Shown in pieces: positions 1 through 11,700 of a stretch of 64,000 bases of DNA. How positions within the stretch are numbered: position 1 is the stretch's first letter; each line of letters starts with the position of its first letter. A model generated the notes under the pieces. That model saw nothing but the letters and a program-made list of their open reading frames with translations, had not been told where the DNA came from and did not search any database. A program made the position numbers and the translations under genes. This DNA is from Takakia lepidozioides (Eukaryota > Streptophyta > Takakiopsida > Takakiales > Takakiaceae): the NCBI GenBank assembly GCA_030704615.1, contig CM060732.1:76983053-77047052 (forward strand), read 5' to 3'.

Positions 1-715
1 CACCCGTGGTGCAGAACAAAAACATCCAATATTCAGAATGATGACAAGCTTGTTTTCAGGAGGACAATTTGCAATGGACACCTTAGGTGTGATAATTTGA
101 ATTGCAGACACTTTCTTCAGTCTGGGGTTCATAATCAAAGCGAATGGGAGGGTTTGGCGGAAAATCCATTTCAGCCTGGGACTGCCCCTCCACCGGCAAA
201 CACTTTCGTCTGCAAATTCTGCAAACTTGTGCCATCCTGCTTGGCGCTCTGCGGAGCAAGAATGTACTATGTTGTCCACCGTTTGAAAACAATGACAAGA
301 GCTTGTGTGCATTTCGGATTCCATAACCATCCTGTCTCGAAGGGGGATTACAGGGAGAGTGTTGAGACAGTATCGAGGTTGATTAAACAGGAGTTCGAGA
401 GAAACCCATCCGCAACAACATCTGCATTGCTCTTGGCGCAAGCAAGTCCTTCTTGGAAAGCCATATTTTGAGTGAAGAAGATTCTGTGGGGACTAAACTT
501 GACGGTGCAGCATTGGACCTGGTCATGGATCATTTCTCCACTTTAAGTTCACCGAACATTCGCCATCAGATCAATGCATTGAGAATGGGCTCTGGGATCA
601 GAGGCTACATAGACAATATTTTGGAATTGAAACGAGTGAGCAAGTACGATTACATCCAGGACAATGTATTCCCAGGTCAAGGTGCCATCAAAGTTTTTCT
701 TTTCAAAATGTCGTA
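1..715 (+). pseudogene. Mutator-like transposase, N-terminal fragment (copy 1)
   Basis: The frame is open from base 1 and parallels the N-terminal half of the transposase at 2227-5824. Shared landmarks are HPWC, a cysteine pair (CDNLNC), CKFCK, then RACVHFGFHNHP, and near the end a YDYI..FPGQG block followed by FKMS. The cysteine and histidine spacing resembles the WRKY/GCM1/FLYWCH type of zinc-binding domain seen in some plant MULE transposases; that assignment is inferred. A frameshift lies near 440-470, between the two open stretches. Homology stops right after FKMS at about 709-715, and the sequence runs directly into the GGCGCC repeat array. The DDE catalytic part is absent, so this is a truncated pseudogene. 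Its true 5' end is outside the window. Confidence 0.6.
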
Positions 716-718
716 TGG

Positions 719-1960
719 ATATTCGGCGCCGAATTTCCATTCGCCAGGTATTTCGAAGCGCTGAATTACCTTCCTGCAGGTAATTCTGAGCGTGTCCGAT
801 TGATTTTTCGGAGAAAAACAAACCTAACTGTTTGTTTTGTGGCTGAAGTGCACTTGTAGACACGTTTTTCTTGGAATCCTTGACTGCTAGAGGCAAATCG
901 GAACAGCCTCGGACGGAAATTCGGCGCCGTTTTTCCATTCTGGGAGGTTTTTACGACTTCCTTTGAGGGGGCCCCGATGGAAATTCGGCGCCAAATTTCC
1001 ATCCGGGGGATGGTCTCTGTCGGAGAGGTGCCGGCCTCTCCGCCGCTCTGTTGGATATTCGGTGCCGAATTTCCGTCCGGGGGTTGAAATATGACGGCCA
1101 GGTGCCGGCCTCTCCCCCCTCCCCGACTGCATTGGAACGGCCTCGGATGGAAATTCGGCGCCGTTTTTCCATCTGGGGAGGTTTTTATGTCGGCCAGTTT
1201 TCGGCCTGACCCCCGACATGACTTCCTTTGGGGGGGCCCGGATGGAAATTCGGCGCCGAATCTCCATCCAAGGGATGCTCTCTGTCGAACACGTGCCGGT
1301 CTCTATGCCCGAGGCGACTTCATCCGGGCGTCCCCTGTTGGATATTCGGTGCCGAATTTCCGTCCGGGGGTTGAAATGTGACGGCCAGGTGCCGGCCTCT
1401 CCCCCCTCCCCGACTGTATCCGAACCGCCCCGGATGGAAATTCGGCGCCGTTTTTCCATCTGGGGATGTTTTTATGCCGGCCAATTTTCAGCCTGACCCC
1501 CCGACACGACTTCCTTTGGGGGGGCCCGGATGGAAATTCGGCGCCGAATGTCCATCCAGGGGATATTCTCTGTCGCACACGCGCCGCCCTCTGCGCCCGA
1601 GGCGACTTCATCCGGGCTTCCCCTGTTGTATATTCGGTGCCGAATTTCCGTCCGGGGGTTGTAATGTGAGGGCCAGATGGCGGCCTTTCCCCCGAGCCGA
1701 CTGCATCCGAAAGGCCTCGGATGGAAATTCGGCGCCGTTTTTCCATCCGCGGAGGTTTTTAGGTCGGCCAGTTTTTGGCCTGACCCCCCGACAGGACTTC
1801 CTTTGGGTGGATCCGAATGGAAATTCGGCACTGAATTTCCATCCGGGGGATGTTTTCTGTCGGACAGGTGCCGGCATCTCTGCCCAGACGACTTCATCCG
1901 TGCGGCCCCTGTTGGATATTGGGTGCCGAATTTCCATTCGGGGGTAGTAATGTGACGGCA
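719..1960. repeat. Trimeric higher-order tandem array with GGCGCC palindrome core
   Basis: Roughly 96-bp subunits each carry a version of ATTCGGCGCCGAAT followed by TCCATCCGGG-like sequence. Three subunit types alternate. The first has core ending GCCGTTTTTCCAT, the second starts CCCGGATGGAAATTCGG, and the third starts TTGGATATTCGGTGCCG. The third type recurs at 1051, 1338, 1626 and 1912, giving higher-order periods of 287, 288 and 286 bp. One earlier unit is shortened (first-type subunits at about 907 and 1141). Long ORFs on both strands here come from the repeats and are not genes. The array lies between a truncated and a nearly full MULE transposase. It may be a subterminal transposase-binding region; that is inference. 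Confidence 0.85.
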
Positions 1961-2226
1961 CGGTGCAGGCTTCTCCCCTTCAGCCGACATCATCCGGACG
2001 GCCCCCCACTTTCTAACTACATACCGTTGGCAGTTATTGCGCAAAGACCAGGGGCCGCATTCCGGAGACAAGGTTCATTAACACTCTGACTGTGGATTTT
2101 TGAGATAGTTGGCTCCCTGGATTTGGATCAGGCTTCATCGCTCGGACAAATTGGCACCGCATTCCTTCCCATCGCTGCATCCCCCTTCTACCAGGGAGCT
2201 TCCCCGCACGCCATCCTGGCAGTCTT

Positions 2227-5200
2227 GTGTGCACATCTCCCATGGCGGAAAACCCGAGCGCTACAATGTACTGCCCTCCTCACAAGCATAGAGCTTCATT
2301 TCCGTGCAGAGGGGACATCTGCCGGGTGATGGAGAAATATCTGTGCGTTCGATACCACCTGAAACCGGGGTCGGTTTTTTTGGAGGAGGAAAGGAATGAC
2401 TCAAATGGCCTTGTTGTCGAGAGTATTGTTGTGCTCCACGATGATTTCGGCGATGGCAGGGAATGGCGAGTTCCACCATCGGACAACATCATATACAGGG
2501 CTGTTGGGGACTTCATTTGCCAGCCAAATGCACCTTCTATCCTGGCGCCTTCCACGAAACAATCCGTGAATCAGAGAGTGGCTACCTCAAAGAGAGAAGT
2601 CCGCAACGAAGTAAATCCAGAGCCGAACCCATCCATGAAGACGAGCGAGAACCGGGTTGTTTACAACCTGTCCGACTCAGACGAGGTCATGGAAGTTCCG
2701 AGGTCATCCTGGAGATCAGGCAAGTCCTCAATGGACGTCAGTGGAGGAGGGAGTCATATTCCCAGCACGAGCACCGCAGTTCGATCTATTCTTGAAATTT
2801 TGCGAGGGCTTCATCTGGAGGGACACCAGTCGGAGCTGGCCGGGCTGGACTACAACAAGTTCGCAATTAAATCGGTTACATGCCTTCCCGCGGACGTCGA
2901 CGGTAATATCTTCTTTGAGTTCCCTCCTCGGGCGGACTACTCGAGGGCGTCCGGAATGTTGACAGATATGGATAGAAAACATGACGGTCATCCTTGGTGC
3001 GTTACCAAAACCACCAGCATGAAGATGCTCGATGGTGTGCGGGTGCGCTACGTTGTTTGTGCGGGCGCGTTGCGGTGTTTCTCCCCAACTTGCTTCCATT
3101 TTAAATCCAGAGGTCACAGGAACGAGACCGATTGGACAGGCACAGCTCATCAACCATTTCGAGCTCAGGAGAAGGTTCCGAACTCCACATTTAAGTGTGC
3201 GCATTGCAAAGAACCACCACACTGCATGTCTGTTTGTAATGCCAAGCAGTTCTATGTGTTGCACCGTTTCCCTGACCTCACCCGAGCTTGCATACACGTT
3301 GGTTCCCATTGTCACAAATTGGCGAGGGGGAACTCGCGGGAGGCTGCCCACGAAGCAAAGCAGCTCGTTCAGGAGGAGGTTAAGTTGAGACCGGGTGCCA
3401 AACCCAAACAGATACAGCTCCAAGCCACCCATAAGATGGCATTGGCCAGAATTATGCCAGAAGACGGCTCCGATAGAGTTCCTCTCGATGAGAAGGAAAT
3501 GGAGGCATTGCTGGAGTCGGTGTCCCACGTATGTTCACCAAATGTCCGAAACCACATTGTCTCATGCAAACAGAAAATTGGACGTGGCTCGGATATGCAC
3601 TCCATTATGGAGGTGAAGCGACGATGTGGATATGACTACATTCATGGAAGTAGGTTTCCAGGACAAGGGACTGAGGCAGATCGTTGTTTCGTATTCAAAA
3701 TGTCCACGTGTGGACCTGGCAGCGGCGTCGAACTGGTCGACAGGATGACGAGTGGGGACTAGTCAAACAGTTGGGTCATGTTCGACCATATCAAGCGAAT
3801 TACAAATCACCAGTGGGTGACAATGGGTGCACATGTCTACGACACCTACTGCAGGATGCTAATGACAATTGCTATTTGTGAGATGAAAGGAGAGGACACA
3901 CAATCGGAGATTCTTCTTTGGCAGGGAATAAACGAACAGATGGCCAAGGCGGGATTGCCCCCTCCCAATTTCCGTGGTTTCATGGCGGACAACGCACAAG
4001 CAAATTGGGCTGCCATCCGAAGGGTGTACGGGCAAGACCCCAATGTTCCCATGGAAGGCAAGGAGAGATCTTGTGGGTTCCATTTTCTGCAGAGCCTTTC
4101 GCAGTACACAACCAGGCTCGTGGCGCCAGATTTCAGAGAGGAGCACCGTTCCATGTGCATTGTGTGGAAGCGCGCTCCCACCTTGGATGATGCAGAGACA
4201 CAGTTTGCATGTATATGGGCTTGGTGGACATTGTCAGGTGCTGTAAGGAAATCAAACGAGGGAGCAATGGTCAGTTGGCTAGCATGGTGGCATTATCGTT
4301 TCCTCCAGTTCGGCGACTATATGCGGGAGGTGAGTTGCACGAATTCGCGTCCCGTTGAATTCTTGGTCATATTTGTAACTTGCTTGTAACCTCAACATGT
4401 GCTTGTGCAGGAAATGTGTCTCGACTCCGACACCGACATACCCACGACAAACATGGCCGAATCAGTGCACTCTTCCTGGCGTGCCTCCTCTGCGGCGCAT
4501 CTGGTGGACATCCTCACTGCCACAACGGAGGACATTGTGAGGTCAATTATGTAGCAATGCAAGTACAACGAGTTCTTGAAAGGGAAACAGTGGGGCTTGG
4601 GGCCGGACAGGCAGGAAATGCTGATGCGGACTGCCTCTAGATCGAAGAATCCTCGGAAGTGGGCGGCGGCCTTGCGAGAGGGCCTTCGGGACACGCCATT
4701 GCTGCGAAGAGGCCAACATTTGGAATGAGATGTTCATACCCGTCCAGTGAGACGAAGACTTGACGAGGCACCTGGCGAAGAAGAGGATTCATGGCGAGCT
4801 GACAAGAATATTCGCACGCTCCCTCGTGGTCCGGTGATGTTGCCCGAGGAGGTCTTGTCGAGCACCGCAAGTCCTGCGCGTTCAAGATCGCCATCTCCTT
4901 TGAGCACAGGGCGGGTGCCCCGGCAACATAACGAGCCATCTGTAGTAAAGCAGTACAACATTCCCATTGTGGAGACAAGAGTGTCGGAGTCACAATGGAG
5001 AATTGCGAGGACATTGCCGGCATTTCGAGGGAAGTGTTGCGCCATCCGGGTGGATACGAGAGCACGCTGTGGTGAGATGATTCGGAGGAACCCACATGGT
5101 GCTGTACCTGCACCTTGTTTCAGCGGCAGATTTTTGACTCCCACATTTGCTCACGCCACAACGCAGACATTTTGGTTCTGTAGGCACGACATAATGACCT

Positions 5201-5824
5201 GTGTATTTGGCAAGCCCAAGTATGGGATTCAGGGAATGCCGGAGCCTCCGGGCGTCTGGCCTGTTGCACCGGGTTGCAGCCTCTCTCAGAATGAGGCGGA
5301 TGCTCTATCTGCAGCAGGATTTCGAATGGTGCAACGCACAGACATCCCACGCATTTCCGGTTCCTCAGACCTAGCCATTGCAGACTGCTCGGTCCAGTAG
5401 AGACGGATTGGATAATTCTGCACATCCCACAATGCGATTCGGAAGATTGAAGAGACGACACCCTCCCAACAAGTTGAATGAGACTCGGATTGCCAATGCT
5501 CTTGGGATGGCTTGCACTATTCAGAGCTCCGTGGACGTACCCCCACCCGGCCTTGGGCGTGTGTATCGGATGGCAACGGCCGGCTCGGCTGTACGCGACG
5601 ATGTATACACAATTACGATTGGAGTGGAGCCGACTTGCAATTGTACGGACTTCTCGTTGATGGAAACAAAGAAGGGTTCGAAGTATTATCCGTGCAAGCA
5701 TCTGTATTACATTTACTTGAAGAGGTTGAGGATGAACGTGACTATTGATGACTTTATTCATGCACCGGCGTTGAGCATGAACGAGCTGTACAAACTCCTC
5801 CTTAGGGATTCCAGAAATCATTGA
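2227..5824 (+). pseudogene. Mutator-like transposase with SWIM finger (copy 2)
   Basis: A cut-and-paste DNA transposase of the MULE type, which would act in the nucleus on the element's ends. The N-terminal part (about 3060-3340) has cysteine/histidine pairs ending in RACIHVGSHCH, a probable zinc-binding DNA-recognition domain. The DDE-type core follows from 3778, with MFDHIKR and the characteristic FMADNAQANW block. The C-terminus has a SWIM finger (CNC ... PCKH, about 5629-5710). A TAG stop at 3760-3762 interrupts one continuous frame. A likely 81-bp phase-0 intron spans 4330-4410 (GTGAGT...TGTGCAG). Further stops occur at 4552-4554 and near 4726, and a frameshift near 5380-5400 separates the SWIM part. 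It is therefore inactive. An in-frame ATG at 2245 is an alternative start. Confidence 0.75.
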
Positions 5825-5979
5825 TGGGGCAAAGGGAGTCCTCCATATGGATATTTTCAATTGCATTTTGCTGTATCAGATTTTTTTTTGCAGTGTAATG
5901 AAATGCACCCCAAAACTCCTGGAATGAGGCAATATTCCATTCAAACTGAGATCCAACAAAAGCAGTTGTGGGGCCATTT

Positions 5980-6345
5980 CTGGAAAAATGGCGCCGAATT
6001 TCTCTTTTTGGGGCCGAAAACTGGCTAAGTCCCAACATGCACTGGTACCGTGTCTGGAAAAATGGCGCTGAATTTCTCTTTTTTGGGCCGAAAACTCGCT
6101 AAGTCCCAACATGCACTGGTACAGTGTCTGGAAAAATGGCGCCGAATTTCCCTATTTTGCGCCGAAAACTTGCTAAGTCCGAACATGCACTGGAAAAATG
6201 GCGCCGAATTACCTGTCATGAGGGGACCTATAGCCGCGGAATTCGGCACCATTTTTCGCCAGAGAGATCTATTACCGCGAAATACGTCGTCGTTTTTTCA
6301 GGTTACGGACCCTATTACCACGAAATTCGGCGCCATATTTGCAGA
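5980..6345. repeat. Right subterminal GGCGCC array, 74-bp period
   Basis: Units begin TGGAAAAATGGCGCCGAATT at 5981, 6055, 6129 and (shortened) 6191, giving periods of 74, 74 and 62 bp. Each full unit continues with a GGGCCGAAAACT block and CTAAGTCCCAACATGCACTGG. Degenerate cores continue to about 6335 (TTCGGCACCATTTTT, TTCGGCGCCATATTT). The core matches the left array although unit length and spacer differ. This is consistent with paired subterminal arrays of one element. Confidence 0.75.
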
Positions 6346-6550
6346 TGTCGCTGGGAATTAGCATGAGCGAAAGACAAAATATCATGAGCACAACTGTCAA
6401 AACTACAATTTTCCCTTCAAGGGGCCGAATAATATATTTGTTTTTCCTGACACATTGCATTAAATTAATGTTTTTTATTGTTGTTTTTTTAATTGTTTTT
6501 TATTTTCGAAATTTGTACTTCTGCTCATGAAAACCGATTGTCTTACTACT

Positions 6551-6598
6551 CCGCTCATGCCGCTCATGCCGCTCATGCTCATGAAATAGCTAACCTCC
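6551..6598. repeat. CATGAGC-rich right terminus of the MULE-like element
   Basis: Three CCGCTCATG units lead into CTCATGAAATAGCTAACCTCC, ending at 6598. Read inward, this is GGAGGTTAGCTATTTCATGAGC. It matches the termini at about 19278 (GGGTTGCTATTCCATGAGC) and 27488 (GGAGGTTTACTATTTCATGAGC). Scattered CATGAGC copies also occur at 6361-6390. The sequence between 6345 and 6551 is AT-rich filler without coding signal. Confidence 0.6.
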
Positions 6599-6739
6599 TT
6601 TATGGCGCACACTTTGTGAGGATATTTTTTCGTCCTCGTAATTGTAAAAGTGAAACAAGCATTTGTAATTGCACAATGTTGGATGCTGCAATTGTAGGCT
6701 CAACGCTCGTCTTGATTCTATTTAGGCAAGATTCCCTGC

Positions 6740-6955
6740 ATTAATTCCACGGTCATAGGACCATCCACGGTTATAGGCGGCGCATGTTAATGCTGACGTG
6801 GCAGATGATGGACAGTGTCACGTCATCATTTATCGCCACATCAGCATGCTGACATGACGCTCACGCCACGTCAGCGTGTGTGCAGGCTCACGCCACGTCA
6901 CTCCTGCGTGAGCGTACGCTCGCGCGCTCACGCGCACCGCTCACGCCATTGCGTC
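6740..6955. repeat. ACGT-rich GCTCACGCC repeat block
   Basis: A short block of direct and inverted copies of CACGTCA/TGACGTGG and GCTCACGCC words lies between the MULE terminus and the truncated 3' side of a Ty3 element. The ACGT cores resemble plant bZIP-type binding sites. With no gene beside it, this could equally be a terminal repeat of another element. No function is assigned. Confidence 0.4.
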
Positions 6956-8725
6956 GTTGGTAATTATGTACCTGTTCTGTGTATTCTTGGCTGGTGGGTT
7001 AATTGGTCCAACAAAGTCTAGTCCCCATTTCTGAAATGGTTCTGTAGGCATTGTAGGATGCAAAGCCATCTTCCCAGATCTCTGCAAAGGTCCTAGCCTC
7101 TGACATTCATCACAACTCTGACAATACTTGTGCACATCTTTGAACAAAGTAGGCCACCAGTAACCTGCAAGTAGTATCTTCCTACTGGTAGTCTCTTCTC
7201 CAAAATGACCTCCAGCCACTCCTTTATGAACATCCTCCAAGACTTTATTTACTTCATGGTGGTACAAGCATCGTTTAAGCACTCCATCTGGTCCTAGCTT
7301 ATACATTTTGCTCCCTACCATAGTGTAAGGTAGAGCCTTGATAGCAATTCTTTTTCTCTGCTCCTTTCCATAACTTGGTGGGCACTGACCATGAGCAAAG
7401 TAGTATCTTATTGGCAATTGCCAATCTAACCAGTCATCTGCACTTCCCTGCACCTGCACTGCAAATAGACTCGCATCTGGTAATTGATCATCTACTCCCG
7501 TGGCTGGTTCTCTTGTTGATAACCGTGACAAGTGATCCGCCACAAGATGCAGCCTCCCAGGCTTGTAAACAACCTCGAACTCAAACTCGTGCAAGATTAT
7601 CAACCATCTTGCTATTCTTCCGCTTATCAGAGGTTTGCTTACCAGGTATATCAGAGCCTGGTGATCCACATAGAACATAAACTTCTTGCCCAACAGGTAA
7701 TGCCTGAATTTCTTCACTGCATAGATCATTGCCAATGCTTCTCTTTCCGTTGTGCTATAATTTCTTTCGGCATTGTTCATCAATCGGCTAGCATAGTACA
7801 CAGGTGAATCTATCCTTCCTGTAACATTTTGGGCTAACACTGCTCCCAGTGCATCTCCTGAAGCATCACAGTGAACATGAAATATTTCCTGCCAGTGAGG
7901 ATTAATCAGCACAGGTGTAGTTGTTACTGACAATGTAAGTTCCTCAAAAGCCTGTTGACATTCAGGTGTTCATGCAAACACTGCATCTTTCTTCAAAAGT
8001 TTGCTCAATGGTGCTGCTATCTGTGCATACCGTCTGACAAATCTTCTGTAATAGCTGGTTTGTCCCAGGAATCTCCTTAGACTCTTTGCATTTACTGGGG
8101 GTGGAGAGGCTTTAATGGCCTCTGTCTTTCTGGGATCCACAAGAAGTCCCTTCTTGCACACAATGTGTCCCAGAAGCACCCCTGAGTTCACACAGAAAGT
8201 ACACTTCTCTGGATTCAGGCCCAGACCTCTCATCCTGCATCTGGCCAGACATAACTCCAATTTATGCAAGTGCTCATTCTTAGAGCTGTACACACTGAAG
8301 TCATCCAAGAACACTTGCATGAAATCATCCAGATACTCATGAAAAGATTCACTTATTACTCTCTGAAAGGTTGCTGGTGCATTACAAAGTCCAAAGGACA
8401 TGACTTTGTATGCATAAGCACCCCAGTCTGTGATGAAAGCTGTCTTTCCTTGATCTTCTTCTGCCACTTGCACTTGATTATAACCACTGAAGCCATCCAT
8501 GAATGAGTACATCTCATGGCCTGCCACAGTGTCCAATACTGCTTCTGTGAATGGCAAGGGGAATGGATCCTTCTTCGTGCAAGCATTCAACTTCTTATAG
8601 TTCACACAAACTCTTAGTTTACCATTCTTCTTGGGAACTATCACAATGGGTGACAACCAAGTTGTATACTCTATTGGGTATATAAACTTAGCCTAAGCCA
8701 ACTTCTTGATCTCTTCTCCAATCTT
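6941..8725 (-). pseudogene. Family A Ty3 retrotransposon pol: RT, RNase H, partial integrase (copy 1)
   Basis: This continues the Gag-Pol frame of 8726-12750. Reading down the minus strand there is reverse transcriptase (PIVIVPKKNGKLRVCVNYKK; active-site FLDD within MQVFLDDFSVYS), RNase H (HCDASGDALGAVLAQN; STTEREALAMIYAV) and the start of integrase with its HHCC zinc-binding region (H..H then CQSCDECQRLG). The copy ends abruptly near 6955, just after the first catalytic-domain residues. FLDDFSVYS and the PPPVNAKSLRRFLG block place it in the Tat/Athila part of the Ty3 group. Stops include a TGA at 7970-7972, where the other copy has TGG, and one near 8695. It is a dead copy. Confidence 0.85.
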
Positions 8726-11700
8726 CTATGCATAGTTGGGATTCATTCTGTACCTCGCCTGCTTGATTGGTACTGACCCTGGTTCCAGTTCAATCTTATG
8801 CTGACAGATTTCAGGTGGTATCCCTTTTAGATCCTCATAGCTCCAAGCAAATACATCTTTGTATTTGATGAACAAACTCTTAGCTTCTTCAAAGAATTCT
8901 GGCTCCAATTCAGCTCCTACCTTCACCATCCTCGGTTCCTCTTCAGTTCCCACATTCACTTCCCTCACCTGCTCATCAGCTGTGATTGTCCAACCAGTCA
9001 CCATTTCATCCTGTAAACTCACAGTGGCTGGTTCCTCTAGGATTTCCATTTCTCCTTCTCTTTCTTCATAGAAATGTGATGGGTAACTGCTGGTTTCCTC
9101 TTCAATTGGTGTTGCTGACACTACACCACAGCAGATACCTCTTAAACAACTTAGGCTTTCCAGCCGTATCTCTGCAATCTGCTCCCACTCTGGGTGTGCA
9201 ACGAACAGGGTAGCTTCCTGCTCCTCATCCAGTCCTCCTCTCCAGTCATACTCTTTGACCCCTCGAGGTCTTCTCGTAGCAGGTAATCTACTAGATTTCT
9301 TTGTGGTAATTTGTATCTTGTGCATCCCATTATGCACGGTTAGTAACTGAGAATTCCAGTCATGGAATACCCTGGCCTGTTTCAGCCACGGACGTCCCAA
9401 TAATAAGGAGTAAGCCTCCATGACTTCATCCATCTTCAACACAGTTACTGTGATCATAAAGATCATCTTTTGTATCTGTATCTTAACTCCTCTTATCAAT
9501 CCCAATGGCTGTACACTCCTTTGATCTGCCATTGTTACTGTAAATGGGGCTGGTTTCATGTTACTTAGACCAAGCTTCTTTCTTAATTGGTCTGTCATGA
9601 TATTTACTCCAGAGCCTCCATCTATCAGTACATCAGTTAGTTCTGTGCTTCCAATTCTCAATTGGATTACTGGCATAGAATCATCAAAGTCCATGACTGT
9701 TTCTCGCCCTTCCGGCTTCACATTATAACTGGTCACCTTGCTGTTCAGGTCTGTGTTTCCTGTCTCCTGGGCAATTCGATTGATTGCTTGATACAGCCTG
9801 TGTCTACAATAAGGTGCCACAACCAATAGCTTTCCAATGGTAATCTCTGCTTTGGTCTGGCATATTACTTCAGCCAAAGTCCCTTCATTACTTTGCATGT
9901 CTGCATCTTCTTTCTTCCTTTCATCCTCACTCACTTCTTCTTCTCCATCAGAATCAGAGGAATCTGCCACAGGAATATCAGTACTCTTCTGCAATTCCCT
10001 TATGGTATCTGTCACTTCCTTGTGCAGTTCCTTCTCATCTCTCCAAGCCTCATCATCTTCAAGCATATCACTGCCACCTTCATTATCATCATCTTCCTCA
10101 ACTACTGGAGGTATTAGTTTGGCTTTGCTTCTTGTTACTATCATTGTACTTACTTCTGGTACAACACATGGCCTAACCATGTGAGCTACCACCACTGGGC
10201 CCTCATTCACAGGAGCTCTCATCTCATTCTGGTGTCTAATCCAGAATGAACAGGCTGCCTTGCGATGTCCTGACTGATTACAATAATAACACAGTTCTTC
10301 ACCATTGGGTCCTCGCCCTTGGTCTACTCTTGGATTATTTCTGTAATCCTGATTCCCGGGCTGGTAATTCCCCCTTGGATTACCCTGATAGTTGCCTCTG
10401 GAATTTCCTTGGTAATTCCCTCTTGAATTACCTCTCCCTTCCATGCCATTGTTATAACCACCAGACCTACCATAGTGGTCCTGATCATTGTTTCTTCTTG
10501 GCTGGGGCTGCACCTGATGCACCCTTACTTGCCTAGGTTCTCTTGCAGCTGTCCTTCTGTTGTAGTAACAATTCTTAGTAGAATGGTTATCCATTTTACA
10601 GATAGTACAGTGTTTCTCCTTCATGTGGCATTCAGTGGTGGTATGACCTTCATTCTGGCACTTTGCACACCATACACCCTTCCTCCAATGTGTTGCAGCC
10701 TCTGTGGCATACTTCTTCATGATTTCTTCTAATCTTTTCTCATAGTTATCCCTCTTCAACTTCTCCTTTCTCTTACTTTTCCTTTTTAGTTCTTGTTCTT
10801 CTTCTTCATCTGACTCATCCTCATAGTCCTCATCATCCCTTTTCTCTCTCCTGAGCATTCCCAATTGCTCAATTTTGTTTGCTGTTTCAAATGCCTCCTC
10901 CACTGTATTATGGGGTAACATATCCACTTTCTTCTGCAACTCTGGTCTTAGTCCACTCACAGACCAAGTCTTCTGTAAACCTGGTGCTGGTACAGCAACC
11001 AGCTTTTTCATCATCAATTCCATCTTTTCCATATACTCCTCAACAGTTTCATGCTTCTTTTGCTTTAACTGTTGTAAACTTCCATACACTTCATCCTCAG
11101 TTTTACTTGTCCTGAACCTATTTCGGAATGCTGTATTCAAGCCATTCCAGATTAGGAAATGATTATCAGGGAATCTTGCATACCATTCACTTGCTTTCTT
11201 GATAAGTGAACAAGGAAACAATCTCATCTTGGCATCTTCGCCATTCTCATTGTTCACTATACACATGTGCTCAAATTGGCTTATGTGTACATCGGGATCC
11301 CCTTTTCCTGAATATATTGGAAAAGGTGGTTTTGCCCGTGTTGGTTGTAACGCCATCTGTGGCCCTACCTTTTGCCCACTGACAGGTGCTGGTCCTTGAG
11401 GACCTGTTCTAGTTAAGGTGGATCTTCCACCCAGTGGTGGCCCCTGAGCACTCCCTGCTACTGGCCCCACGATATTCACAGTATTCCCAGCTCCAGTTGC
11501 ACTACTTCCCACACTCCCTGTCCCCCCAGAGCCAGATCCAGGCAGCCCGCCTGATCCCCCTGAGCCGACACCTTCATTGGCCTGTGATCCAAGTGCTCCA
11601 CTTGATCCAGGTCCAACGGGTTGGGATGTCCTGGTTGTAGTCTCAACCTCAGCTGTTGGGTCTACTTCTTCATACTCTTCCTCTTCCAATTTCTTCTCTC

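Larger units (their letters stand above)
719..6598 (+). mobile_element. Mutator-like element with subterminal GGCGCC arrays (left end uncertain)
   Basis: The proposed element contains the left GGCGCC array, the transposase pseudogene at 2227-5824, a right GGCGCC array (5980-6345) and a CATGAGC-rich terminus ending with AATAGCTAACCTCC at 6598. The same terminus, reversed, occurs at about 19278 and 27488, which supports 6598 as a true element end. No matching left terminus is visible before the left array. The left boundary may be lost, or the array may have fused to the truncated copy at 1-715. No target-site duplication could be confirmed for this reason. Confidence 0.5.

Noticed and set aside
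719-1960. CRISPR-like array
   Set aside because: Spacers are themselves repetitive and part of the unit, the host is a plant, and there is no cas context.
887-2071. Long ORFs on both strands with repeated MEIRRRISIR-like peptides
   Set aside because: They follow the period of the GGCGCC array and have no codon or domain signal of their own; they are products of the repeat.
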